A DNA stretch of 64,000 nucleotides from Hypomesus transpacificus. Its lineage: Eukaryota; Chordata; Actinopteri; Osmeriformes; Osmeridae. The DNA lies in assembly GCF_021917145.1 (NCBI RefSeq), contig NC_061074.1, forward strand, positions 5,527,837 to 5,591,836. The letters are read 5' to 3'. Under the pieces are notes generated by a model. That model ran no database searches, had not been told where the DNA came from, and saw only the letters and a list, made by a program, of their open reading frames with translations. This document shows, piece after piece, positions 12,601-23,000 of the stretch. The position numbers and the translations under genes were made by a program. Numbering within the stretch: the first letter of the stretch is position 1; each line of letters begins with the position of its first letter.

Positions 12601-12681
12601 TCCCACCAGAGCGCCACAAGCTCCTCCTGGGAAATCATCGTCCCCGAGGATGCGGAGACAGAGCCCAGACAATCGCCCTGA
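2749..12681 (+). CDS. rilp: Rab-interacting lysosomal protein (Rab7 effector)
   Basis: RILP binds GTP-loaded Rab7 on late endosomes and lysosomes and recruits dynein-dynactin for minus-end transport. The eight exons are 2749-3093, 4130-4253, 8510-8631, 9491-9685, 11224-11393, 11498-11620, 11772-11870 and 12561-12681 (stop TGA). They join in frame to 432 residues (human about 401). Exon 1 encodes the RH1 domain (LTVDDVYEIAKLIGSEVEKL). Exons 2-4 encode Gln/Glu-rich coiled coil (RRRCEELQAQVLQLQGDNQE). Exons 5-6 encode RH2, the Rab7-binding part (FTKQEVREILSERNELKANL, then ERCPGFLLDAMR). The C-terminus is Ser-rich and acidic. Position next to prpf8 and scarf1, as in human, favours rilp over rilpl1 or rilpl2. 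Intron 2 holds a hAT transposon and intron 4 a minisatellite that starts at the exon 4 donor. Confidence 0.92.
3582..3617 (+). repeat. Poly-G homopolymer (36 G) in rilp intron 1
   Basis: An uninterrupted run of 36 G is followed by T and four more G. Such a tract can form G-quadruplex DNA or RNA on the rilp sense strand. Homopolymer length is also the least reliable part of any assembly. Confidence 0.85.
5307..8163 (-). mobile_element. hAT transposon, ZBED5-like, near full length, in rilp intron 2
   Basis: The element is 2,857 bp and flanked by an exact 8-bp duplication GTCTATAG (5299-5306 and 8164-8171). Its ends are imperfect inverted repeats, CAGTGTTTTTCAAAC on the left and CAATGGTTCCCAAAC read inward from the right, as in Charlie-type hAT elements. 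GGCACACC motifs recur just inside both ends. The minus strand encodes a BED zinc finger (about 7700-7580, CxxC then HLETKH), a transposase core (CTDGAACMTG) and the C-terminal hAT dimerisation region (PTTYLCELAFSTLVYMKS). The coding frame spans about 7853-6172, roughly 560 codons. Two lesions break it: a single-base loss near 7428 and an in-frame TAG near 6889-6891. It is antisense to rilp. Confidence 0.92.
6172..7853 (-). pseudogene. hAT transposase with BED finger, broken by one frameshift and one stop
   Basis: Three open stretches on the minus strand (7853-7428, 7305-6892 and 6888-6172) belong to one ZBED5/FAM200-type transposase. Between the first two, the protein continues in a neighbouring frame (IAETLILPALKKIAGVG, then NVRYVDGDSIKETFLFCKE), so a one-base deletion explains the break. 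The last two share a frame and are split by a TAG where the family usually has Glu. Both lesions are small and the remaining sequence is clean, which suggests fairly recent decay. Some host ZBED genes derive from this family, but the terminal repeats and target duplication show this is a transposon copy. Confidence 0.88.
8650..9480. other. rilp intron 3, no gene seen
   Basis: Apart from short CA/GT microsatellites (near 8641-8656, 8845-8862 and 9305-9322) I see no repeat with defined ends, no RNA gene and no coding sequence. Confidence 0.6.
9686..10733 (+). repeat. Minisatellite, unit about 14 bp (GTAAGGAGTGGTGT), roughly 75 units
   Basis: The array begins at the first base of rilp intron 4: exon 4 ends GGCACG and the donor GTAAGGAGTGG is itself the first unit. 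Variants include GTGAGG, GTATGG, a GGTATGTGAGG form and a GGAGGTGTGTGTAAGG form. These recur in the same order, giving a loose higher-order repeat of several units. Nearly every unit keeps GTAAGG or GTGAGG, so the array is a ladder of donor-like motifs directly after the real donor. Confidence 0.93.
10811..10920 (-). repeat. 3' tail of a non-LTR retroposon in rilp intron 4
   Basis: Read on the minus strand it has a body like TAAATTCCTCGTCTGTGCAA followed by a terminal TGATTCTGATTATGATTA tail, typical of fish LINE or SINE 3' ends. A related copy lies at about 50365-50460 on the plus strand. The family is unresolved. Confidence 0.5.
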
Positions 12682-14544
12682 CCCCCCCCGCCCTCCTCAA
12701 CATACCCTTCTTGATGTACATTTGTCTTCCTGACCATTTTACCTTTCCCCTCTAGTATACCCACAGTGCTACAGTATTTGTTAGCTGTAACACATTACCA
12801 TGTGTGGTACATGTTTCTTTTTTCGTTGCAAAACCAACCCAGTATACAGCATGAATTGCGGGTCTAGCAAAATTGAATGCCCGGACTAAACACATAATGG
12901 TGTTCCCACTTTTCTAGTTGTACCCCTAATGTTTTTGTTTTTTTTCTGTTCCCTTTCTCTTCAAATGTGTTTGTTTTCTCTGTCTTCCTCGCTTCCTTGG
13001 GTTTTCTCTGGAATGTTTAAAAAAAGTTATACTCTGCATACATTTCTTGCATTCATGTCAACTGTGTTGTACAGGATTGATAGGGGTCTTCCGACATAGA
13101 AAAGTATGGTACATGCCATATAAATCCTTAAAGAAATGTGGAAGTATTATATTTTATAATGGTATTTATAGGTGCTTTAACAATGATCATTAACCAAAGT
13201 TGATACCATGATGTATTTTTTTTCCCCACAGAAATTATTATTAACTGTAGGTATACTTTTCTGCCACAAGAGGGCTTTTATCAGCTCGAACAGTTAATAA
13301 CCATGCATTTACCTTATGATAAGGTAATTTCCTTTGAAATATCAACGCAATTGTGTTCAGCATGACTTGGTTTCAGCAAGACTACTTTCTCACAAACAAT
13401 ACACAATCATCAAATCAGTTTGTGGTACACACCGCCAGTCTGTTCTTTATTTGTGATTAAACTGCAGTCCTTGACCCTGAATGTATGACATAATATATTT
13501 TTTAATCTATTCCCAAACTTAATTAATCTTATTGTATTTTTTTAACTTTTCAACAATCTTTTAAATAATTTCTCCCTGCTGGCAAAGAATGAATTTGATG
13601 GTATCTCAGGTGGTTGTCATGGGTATATATGCATTTTCTGCTTGTGTGTGTGTTCGTAAGACTAAGACACTAGCCCCTGTAGATTGGTTACTGCACTTAA
13701 AGAGGAATTATTTTTCCTCAAGAGGGGGTGGGTGGAAAAAGTTTGTATATGTTCTCACTGTCCAACCCCTGATATGCAAAACATGCAGTAAGTACATACA
13801 AAGTATTTTCATTTCACAACTGTATTTTTCGAACCCCTGTGCCCGTCCACCCATATGCTAAAGATACTTGGACTTTGTGTCTAAATTGTCTGACTTTTTT
13901 GACATTCAAACTTTTGCTTTTGATGTAGCCTAAGGGCCCCACTCAGATTTCCTACAACACTTATTGTACATTTTATTTTTGTAAGCATGCTTTTTTAAAC
14001 AACAAGATGTTGTACTATGATAACCAAATAAAGTTTTGAAGCTCCTGAGAAATGTGTACTGTCTTTGTATGTTGGCAAAATAGGGTTTCTAAACTGTCTG
14101 AAATTATAAAATCAAATAATATCTGAAAAACACAAGTTGATCAATTACTATTGCTGCTTACCTTTTCCCAGAATCTTAGATTGTGGTCCAGTATTTCAAA
14201 AGCCAGAGTGTCTGATTGAATAGGAGGAAATGACCCTCACATCCCCAGGAAGCTGGTGGAGGAAATCCAGGGGTTTGGACCACACTGGACTCAACAGACC
14301 ACTGACCAACTAAAGCATAGAGAAAACCAAGGAGGAGGAAGAGAGGAGTTGAAGGTAAAGCAGAGAGAGATTGGTGGTGGTAGGAAAATAGAAGTACAAC
14401 CTGTCCTAAACTTGGACTTGGTGATTGAGGAACTAAAAAGAACAAACAACTCTTGGTTTGGATATTGTGGACACTAACAACTTGTTAGTCTTGCTCTTGT
14501 CTGAGACCTGTGAGGACTGATTCAGATCTGGTTCTGGTGTGGAA
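12682..14544. other. rilp 3' UTR and short rilp-scarf1 gap
   Basis: About 1,350 bases of rilp 3' UTR run to the poly(A) signal at 14027-14032. The following 500 bases hold the scarf1 promoter and 5' UTR. The short frames in this interval have no recognisable homology. Confidence 0.6.
14027..14032 (+). terminator. rilp: rilp poly(A) signal
   Basis: AATAAA lies about 1.35 kb after the rilp stop and about 510 bases before the scarf1 start codon. It is the best placed signal for rilp. Confidence 0.65.
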
Positions 14545-17500
14545 ATGGACCTTCTTCTGATAAGTTTTGGAATACTGCTCTGCTGCAACCTCTCTGCACA
14601 AAATCTGGACCCTTCTGGAAAAAATGTTTGCCAGGATCTCAGGTAGGGCAGCTCTAATTTCATCCAATCTCTCTCATAGCACCTCAAACAGAATTCCCTC
14701 TCTTTTGAATTAATGAGTTTCTTGACTTAAGGTCAAGATATGGTGTATTTTACAGTAGTGTATGTTTTCCTTCTCTACAAACAGAGACCCTTCCACCCTT
14801 GTATGTTGTAATGGGTGGAGACAAGAAGGAGAGGAGTGCACAATACGTGAGTATCAGTGGCCTAAAAATAATTTACTCCTCTACATTATTTCAAATGTAT
14901 ATTGTTGCCCCTTAATGTGTCTGACAGTGTGTTGGTCTGACCTCATTTATGAACTCTGAACCATGAATTCTGTATTGTACCTGTATTGTGTTCAGCTATC
15001 TGTGAGGGCGAGCGAACCTGTCAAAAAGATGAGATCTGTGTGTACCCGGGAGTGTGTCGCTGTCCGCCAGGCTTCTACGGGGCCAACTGCAAGACACGTG
15101 AGTTTACACTGAAAACATCTCACCAACATAGCAACGAACCAAACACCCTGAGCTGTAAAGTAAGAAATGGCTAAGCATTTATTTTCAGTTGATGCTAGGT
15201 AGAGGCAGCTTTACCACACTTCATTACAGGACATTATTAATCAACATTTCTTGTGCCTCTTGTTGAGAGAAAAAAACACATTATTTGGTGTTGAGAGGAC
15301 ATACATTTGTCAAATAAATATTTGCTCTTTGCATGTTTCAATGTTTTTGTGTTGCTGTGCCTTAAACAATCTTATCTCTTCCTGTAGGCTGCCCACCAGA
15401 ATTCTGGGCACCAGACTGTCGCAAGGTATGCCAATGCCACCCACATGGGCACTGCGACGCCGTCACTGGTGAGTGCACATGCCTCCCCAACCGGTGGGGC
15501 CCATTGTGCCAGTACGCTTGCAAGTGTACTCGCCACGGACAGTGTAACCCAGTCTATGGCAACTGCACCTGTGATGAGGGCTGGTGGACACCCACATGTG
15601 CCAAGACGTGTCAGTGTTCGCAGAATGCCCTGGGTGCCACCTGTGACCAGCTGACAGGCGGGTGCCAGTGTGCCCCTCGGTACTGGGGACAAAAATGCGC
15701 CCTGCGCTGCAATTGCTACCTTTCGCCATGTCAACAGAGGATGGGCACCTGTGAGTGTGAGTCTGGCTGGTGGGGGCCAGCATGTGACCGGCACTGCAAC
15801 TGCGATATGGAACACAGCAACTGTGACCCTAACAGCGGGGACTGTGTGTGCCTGCCTGGGTATAAGGGCGAGTACTGTAACATGCCCTGTGATGCTGGGG
15901 AGTATGGTAGCAGGTGTAAACTCAGGTAAGGTAAATCAGTAAGTGCATGTGTTTGGGATTATATAATCAGTGCACTTTACACAGATCCTTTGTTACTAAA
16001 GTGTGTTTTTGTCACTCAGACTAGAGAGAGCTGCGTGTTGTTGGTTGTTTGGATTTGACTGTGGTGTCCTGGCTAATTTTGTGTTTGAGTTTTCCTTCCC
16101 CAATTTGAATGATTATCTGTAATTTCTTTCTCTTTCTTTCTCTCTTATTTGTAGTTGTGGTCATTGTAAAGGTGGCCAGCCGTGCTCTGTTGTGGATGGG
16201 ACGTGTGTTGCCTGTGAGTCGGGATGGAATGGCACACGGTGCAACATCAAGTGCCCGTACGGTCACTATGGTGACCAGTGTCAGGAGAAGTGCCCTCACT
16301 GTAGGAACAGTGAACCATGTGACCCCACAACAGGGAAGTGTTGGCGTTGCGACCCAGGTTGGACTGGACCTAAGTGAGTGTGTGAATGCAGCATTAAAGG
16401 AAGCAACTTTGATACTTCTGACTTTAAATACTACAATTTCTGTCATATTATGTTGTTGAAAAATTAGATAATGGAAATCGTATTTTGGCTTAAAAAGACA
16501 TAATTGCTATTTTGTTCGGTTCATTGTGTGCCTGTCTGCAGCTGTGACCAGCCCTGTACTGACAGGACGTTTGGGGATGCCTGCCGCTCCCTGTGCAGCC
16601 CCTGTTTCCATGGCCATTGTGATCATGTGACAGGAAGATGTGTCTGTAAGCCTGGCTTCCAGGGAGAGAGGTGAAAATTCAGTTTCTGCAAACAGAAATC
16701 ACGCATTACATTTTCACCAGAACGTGTTATCAAAAGAACACACACACGAAGATCATTCAAATTAAAAACACGCATTACTCTATCTGCAAGCCTGTTGTTT
16801 TATGTTTTATTTTTCCACTGTTTGTACAGTGTGTGTTCGTAAGTGTGTACGTGTATTGGAAATGGAGGACAGATACATATACAAAAGCCGTTTTAAAAGA
16901 AGAGGTCATGATTGTACTTTTCTCTCTGTGTTATGGGGCCAGCTGTAACAGCACATGTCCTGATCACCGGTATGGCCTCAACTGCTCTTCAGAATGTGAC
17001 TGTGGAGAGGATGTCACCTGCACCCCAGCCACAGGCACCTGTCCACACAGTATGCTCCTGGGTGCTTGTGCATCCATGCTTTTCTTTATGACGTGTATTG
17101 TGTGTGTTTATATGTGTGTGTGTGCCTCTGTTTGTTTGCACTGATTAGTTCATTCATGTATATGCACTCGTCGGTACCCTTCTGTTGATGAGTGTTTGTG
17201 CACAACAGGTTTTTAATCGTGTTTCTGTTTGTGGCTCTGTGTGTGTCAGGTGGCCGTGGGGCTCTTGTTGCTGGCCTGCTGGTCCCCCTGCTGCTGGTGA
17301 TGCTAGCCCTGGTCTTCTGTTGTTGCTGCTGTGGTGGAGGGCCCGCAGATCGCAAAGAGAGGTCTACATCCAACTTGAATGAATCTGTCCCCACACAAAC
17401 AAACACACTGTTTCCTGACTCCCCAATCTCACTATGGTTGTTCAGGGTAAACGTAGCTGATGGAGTTACTTCTTCTTCTCGTATGAAACACCATGTGTAC

Positions 17501-19307
17501 AACGTCCTGGCCAATGTGAGCTCAGCCGTGCCCTGTATGTCTGTCTGGTCTTCAGGCCTGCCCAGAGTGACAGGTGAGACTCCCAGCTATAGCTTTATGT
17601 CATGTCATATTCCCTCATGGAACTTTATAACATCTTACGAATGGTTTACAGACACAGCATTAGAATTATGGATTACATAGAATTATGAGGATTTTATACA
17701 AATGTTCTGCATAGAAATTATGTTTCGCCTTAATGGTGTATTGGATATAGTTTAGAGATGACATGTGAGCTTTCAGAGCATTTTATCACTCTCCAGTTTC
17801 TCACCATGATCCGGAGATGAACTTCAACCACAGCTTTATTGAGCCTCCGTCCTCGGGCTGGGTCACAGAGGGCTCGTCCTTCGATAGCGACGAGGAAGAA
17901 GGGGAGGCTCTGTACTGTGTCCCACCCAGGGAAGGTAATGAAGACTTTCCTGAATGACGGGAATTCAACCCAAAATGCATCAACTCCTTTTGCATACATC
18001 TCCGTGACTGTGAGTCATTCATATGGACTGCAGTACATGGGAAGTGTAATCCCCTACTGCCCTCTATTGGTAGATGTTTTCTTTTTCAAAACAACATTAA
18101 ACAACTATTTGGCTTTTAGCTCTTTTTCCCCTCCGTCTCTTAAAACCTCTCATAACCTGCCTCTCTGTCTTTCTCTCTCTTTCTGACAGACATCCCATCG
18201 ATGGTGGGAGGTGAGTTCCAGGAGATGAGCTCCAAGTGCAACATGTTCCTTGATCCATCTGGCTTTAGCAGTGAAGACATGTCCCTGCCCTTTGCCATCC
18301 CTCGCACCTCCAGCATTGCCAAGTCAAAGAGGCCCTCAGTCTCTTTCGCAGAGGGCACACGCTTCAGCCCCAAGGAGCGTCGTAGTTCCACCCAGGACCT
18401 GGCATGCCCCGGGGCCCCCCGCACCAAGCCCAAGACGGCCTGGGGCGTCCTGGTGCTCTCTGCTCTCCAAGCGCAGGGAGGAGGAGGGAAACCAGGGGAA
18501 GACAGCTTAGCTGATGGGGGGCAGATGGGTGAGGACAAAAGTGGCATGTTGGACAACCAAGGCTCCAACAGCGATGGAGGGGAAGACTCTGACACAGAAA
18601 GGTACAGCTCCACCCCTTCTTGCTCCACCCTTCAAGTCCCTGGGGCGGTCGGGCGAAGACGCACCATGTCGAATGCTGCTGCCTGTAAGGCTCAAACACC
18701 AACGCCAGCATCTGATGCTCACGAGGCAGACACAGGCGCAGATAAGATCACCACTGTGTATGTGACTGTGGGTAAGACTGGCAGGCCCACATCTAAAGTG
18801 GAACCCACCTCTGAAGGTCCCGTTCAGGCCATGCTACGACGGCTAGGCAGCCTCCAGAGACAGAAAGACCAGGAGGCTGGGAGGCCCAAGACAAAAGCGG
18901 TGGAGAGCATCACCAAGCCTCCCAGGAGGAAACTGGGCACCCGGGCTAGCGTTTGGGAGCAGGGGACCCCAGTGGTAGCAGAGGTGACCATGAGAAAGCC
19001 CAGTAGGAGAAAGCTGACACAACCCAGCTCCTCTGGAACAATAGGCTCAACTGACAATCCGCCACCTGATGGCGCCACTCCCAAAAGGCCGCTTTCCTCC
19101 ATTTTAAAGCGTGTGCTGGTTGCAAGAGGTGAAGAGGTCAAGCTGGAGGGCGCTGATGCTGGGACGGAACAGAGTGAGAGTGGGTACCTGACGGTGGGAC
19201 CTGTTACGGACGCTGTTAGTTTTAGTGAGGTCATTGCTAACCAAGGCCTGGTGGTCAATGTGGAAAATGAGCCCAGTTATGAGAATGTTCTGATAAACAA
19301 TTCATAA
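14545..19307 (+). CDS. scarf1: Scavenger receptor class F member 1 (SREC-I)
   Basis: SCARF1 is an endothelial and phagocyte receptor for modified lipoproteins, C1q-coated apoptotic cells and heat-shock proteins. Exons: 14545-14642, 14785-14846, 14996-15097, 15388-15925, 16155-16373, 16542-16670, 16943-17049, 17250-17573, 17797-17934 and 18190-19307. They join in frame to 944 residues. Exon 1 encodes a signal peptide (MDLLLISFGILLCC). Exons 2-7 encode Cys-rich EGF-like repeats (for example CVYPGVCRCPPGFYGANC). Exon 8 encodes the membrane helix (GALVAGLLVPLLLVMLALVF) followed by five Cys. The long cytoplasmic tail has FNHSFIEPPSSGWVT, FAIPRTSSIAKSKRPSVSFA and a C-terminal YENV, all shared with mammals. 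Within exon 8, 17362-17445 may be an 84-base intron; removing it gives 916 residues. Confidence 0.93.
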
Positions 19308-19778
19308 CGACTTTACAGCCTCTACGGTATTTTGGTCAGAAACTGTTTTAAAGACTTGAAAAACAAAAGAAAAGGCTGATCATTTGTGTCTTACATCATC
19401 AAATATTTCAGTCATTTTACTACAACGCTTGTTACTTATTTGGCTTATAGAAAAAAACACTTGCGATTGTGTCTCATTTTTATGTTTCAACACATATATG
19501 ATAGGATGTACATTTTCTTTCTGTTATCGTATAGGTTGTTTTGATTGTTGTATACAATTCCCTATAAAGAGAAAAGTTTACGTGTACTTTAAAACAACAT
19601 GGGCAAATCCAAACATGGTTTCAAATAGATGATGTAGAGTAGAACATGACCCCATGGTATGGATGACAGCCATCTGGACTTTGTATGCTTTATGATTAAC
19701 GATTGGGTGCTTAGCTGTGAGGTTGATGGGTTTGTGTAGGTGAGCTGTAAAGTCTGCATAGCCTCAGATACCAGCATT

Positions 19779-19784
19779 TTTATT
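19779..19784 (-). terminator. vtn: Candidate vtn poly(A) signal
   Basis: TTTATT on the plus strand reads AATAAA on the minus strand, 250 bases past the vtn stop codon. It lies within the predicted scarf1 3' UTR. Confidence 0.45.
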
Positions 19785-20011
19785 GACATTGCGTTACCTA
19801 TGCACAGGGGCATTATGGGTGATGCAGTCTTTGTAAAGGGATAGGTCTTATCCCAATGACTGTTTAATCAAGATTAAGATCTTTCATCAAAAAGAAATCC
19901 TATATATATATACAGTTGTAAATGTTTCAATGAAATTGTAAAGACAACATAGCATTGTTACAGTACCTAACGGGTCAGGTCACCTGAGTCTTCTGTAGAC
20001 TACATGAACAC

Positions 20012-20017
20012 AATAAA
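20012..20017 (+). terminator. scarf1: scarf1 poly(A) signal
   Basis: AATAAA lies 705 bases after the scarf1 stop. Cleavage 10-25 bases downstream would fall at about the vtn stop codon (20034-20036). Confidence 0.6.
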
Positions 20018-20033
20018 ATCCCCCCCTTAGAAA

Positions 20034-23000
20034 CTATTTCTTTTCTGCCTTTGTGTTGTCAGGGCAGCTGAGCCAGTACTTAGCGATAGATCTGGGATAT
20101 GGGGGGTTTGCAAAGTCGACTTTTTTGGTCTTCAAATCCACTCTGTAGTATTTATCTGGGAAACACAAACACAAAACAGTTGTAACAACAGGGGTTTCAG
20201 GTTATTTCCAATGTGTTTGTTACCTGGTGTTTGCACATTAGCGATTTATGTCATGTACTGTACTGATTCTTATTGTCAGTAGAACCTACTTACTTAACCA
20301 AATAGAATATTTTATTTAATAACTTTTTACATTTTTAACTCCATTCCCGGCCACATGAACGAGGGCTGAGTTTACCTACCGAAACCCCCTCCATAATAGA
20401 AAATAATCAATCCTAAAGACTAAATAACCCAGAGACGAAAAAACATATAAAATGTCTAGAAGCCTTAACCCATCCACAAATACATTTGCATATACATATA
20501 TTCAAAGTGTTTTTTTTGCATTTCATTACCTGCTTTGAAGAAGTAGACGCTCTGCAGGGGCTGGCCCTTCCGTACGAGCTCCCAGTAGTGTCTTTCTGCA
20601 GTGGGATATCTGGAGTAATAGCTGTCGCTCTCATAGTGTCTGCGATAATCGTAATCTCTCCGTCGGTCCTGGTCCCGGTCCTGGTCCCAGTCTTGTTGAC
20701 GCAACCCCAAGTTGCTCCCCAACCTGTCCCTCATCGCTATCTCCGGCTCTGTCAGCCTCATGTCCATACCTCTCTCAGCGAAGCCCCGGCCCATGTCCAT
20801 ACCTCTCTCAGCGAAGCCCTGACCCATGTCCATACCTCTCTCAGCGAAGCCCTGACCCATGTCCATACCTCTCTCAGCGAAGCCCTGACCCATGTCCATA
20901 CCTCTCTCAGCGAAGCCCTGACCCATGTCCATACCTCTCTCAGCGAAGCCCTGGCCCATGTCCATTCCTCTTTCAGCCATAGACTCCCAGAAAGGGGATC
21001 GGTTTTGCCTGCGGCGACCCCACTGTTGCCCCCGTTGTTGCCCCCACTGTTGCCCCCATTGTTGCCCCCATTGCTGGTTGGGGCGGTAGTTGCCCTCTGG
21101 GCGTCGGTCATCATTGCGACGAGGGGGAGAGACCCATGGGGCAACATAGATCCTGCCCCCCATGACAGCATCCACAGGTGACTTGATGCCGACCCAGTCC
21201 TTGTTGATGAAGTGGTGCCCATCATGACGGATGGGCTCTGAGGGTACGAGAAGAGATGGAGAAGAATGTACACTACAAGCCTACAGCTGAAAAGTAAGAC
21301 GTTAAGCTGCTGGTATGAATAAAAATACATATTCAGACATATTCAGTTGTTTAACCATGTAGACAGAAGGATAGACACAAAAAATGACTCACTGCCTCCA
21401 AAGAGCTCATGGTAAAAGGGTTCCCAGTTGTTGTAGTAGACATCGGTGTAGCGTCGGAAGAGGGTAGAGGGGGACCTCACTGACATGCTGATACACTCCT
21501 CGTGAGATGGCTGGTGGAGGAACTCATACTGGTAGTACTGGTCACCTGAGAAAACACAGATACACAGAATGTAATTAAATATTTACTATTATTGTACATT
21601 TTTTTAAATACAATTCTGGTTGTATACGTAATTTTTTTTATTTATAATACTTTGACTGTACAGTTTATGGAGAAAGAAATTGCCAAAAAAGATGATTGAC
21701 CTCCTTGTCAGTTAAGGTTAGAAATGATGTGGGATATAGCTGTGGTGTATTTCAATAGTCACATTTTGAATATGAATGTTCTTTTTTTCCTCTAGGTTTA
21801 AAAAAAAATTCAGATGTGCTCCAGACCTTTGAAGAAGTACACCTTCTCTTTGCCATGGTGACTGTGGGCTGGCATGGCAAAGGCGGCATCTATGTTGTCT
21901 GGAACCTTAGTAAAGCCCACAGTAATGTCTCTGGGATAGTCCTCATCCAATACGCCATCATCAAACCTCCAGTACTGATTTCTCTGTTATGAAAACATTA
22001 CCTTTGATCAGCATTGATTATTTTTTGTCTGTGTTGTGATGTAGCTGATCATTTCACGATTAACACTTGTACTCTGCTCTCGTAAACGTTTAGCACGATC
22101 AGAAGCACAAAACTGGCAACACAGTGTCCCTCTGATAAGCAGTGTCTTATACGCACCTTATCCATTCTGAGTCAAGGTAATAACATTCACAACAAAACAC
22201 ATACATGTAAATGTTTAACTAAGGAAATGTCCCACATGTTGTCCCAACAAGTTGAATTATACATATAGAGTGTGTCCCACCTTGAAAATGTAGGTTTTGC
22301 CCTGGCAGTTGATTCGAGTGAAGGCAGCGTCAATGGGCCCTTTGATGCCCCAGACATCCTTGATGAGTTTGGGGTAGCCAGGAAGCACAGACTTTTCATC
22401 CAGTACAAAGAAGTATTCCCCTGTATGGGACACACAGCTGTAAGCAATGCTGTCTTATCAACAACTTACTGTATTTATCCATCCATTTTAAGTACAATAA
22501 TATACTGACAAAACAAAATGCTGTGACTAATCTATTTGAGTTATGAATAATTAATTAACCAATGTTTTGTTGGACCTAGATACAAACATCTAATTTAAAG
22601 GGGCAATTGACTGCAAAACCGATTTTACCTCGTCATTGTTGAAAAACGACAGTTCGGAGGGTAAACTGAACATACCGTGAATATAAAAGTCCATTGACAC
22701 CTCTTTCCTATTCAAATCTCAAAAAGAAAAAATTTGGCTGTAAAACGCTAGCTTTTCAACAAAGCCACCAGTCCCACGTAGGACCGGTGATCGCCCTCTT
22801 ATTGGCTCTGGTCTGTATCTTTGTCACGCCCCAGAATTTACATCCAGACCAGCCAGAGGTAGCGTCTATCTCCGATACTAGTTTAGCTGCGCGCTGCTCT
22901 GTGTAGGCTACTTATAAGGAATTACAAAGAAGAACGTTTTGAATTATAACAAGGATATTGAAAATGGACCACGGTCGTAAATGCTGTGTTCCAGGCTGTA

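Larger units (their letters stand above)
19308..20033. other. Convergent 3' UTRs of scarf1 and vtn
   Basis: The 726 bases between the scarf1 stop and the vtn stop hold only untranslated sequence. The only canonical plus-strand poly(A) signal I see is at 20012-20017, next to the vtn stop. A minus-strand signal at 19779-19784 lies inside the scarf1 3' UTR. Confidence 0.6.

Noticed and set aside
18140-19258. Several open frames opposite or beside the last scarf1 exon
   Set aside because: GC-rich coding sequence opens shadow frames; only the plus frame 18190-19307 keeps SCARF1 tail motifs and splice phase.
20486-21330. Two long open frames in other frames across vtn exon 7 (plus 20486-21181; minus 20758-21330)
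   Set aside because: Both are shadows of the 33-bp and 12-bp coding repeats. Only the minus frame ending at 20530 joins correctly to flanking hemopexin exons.
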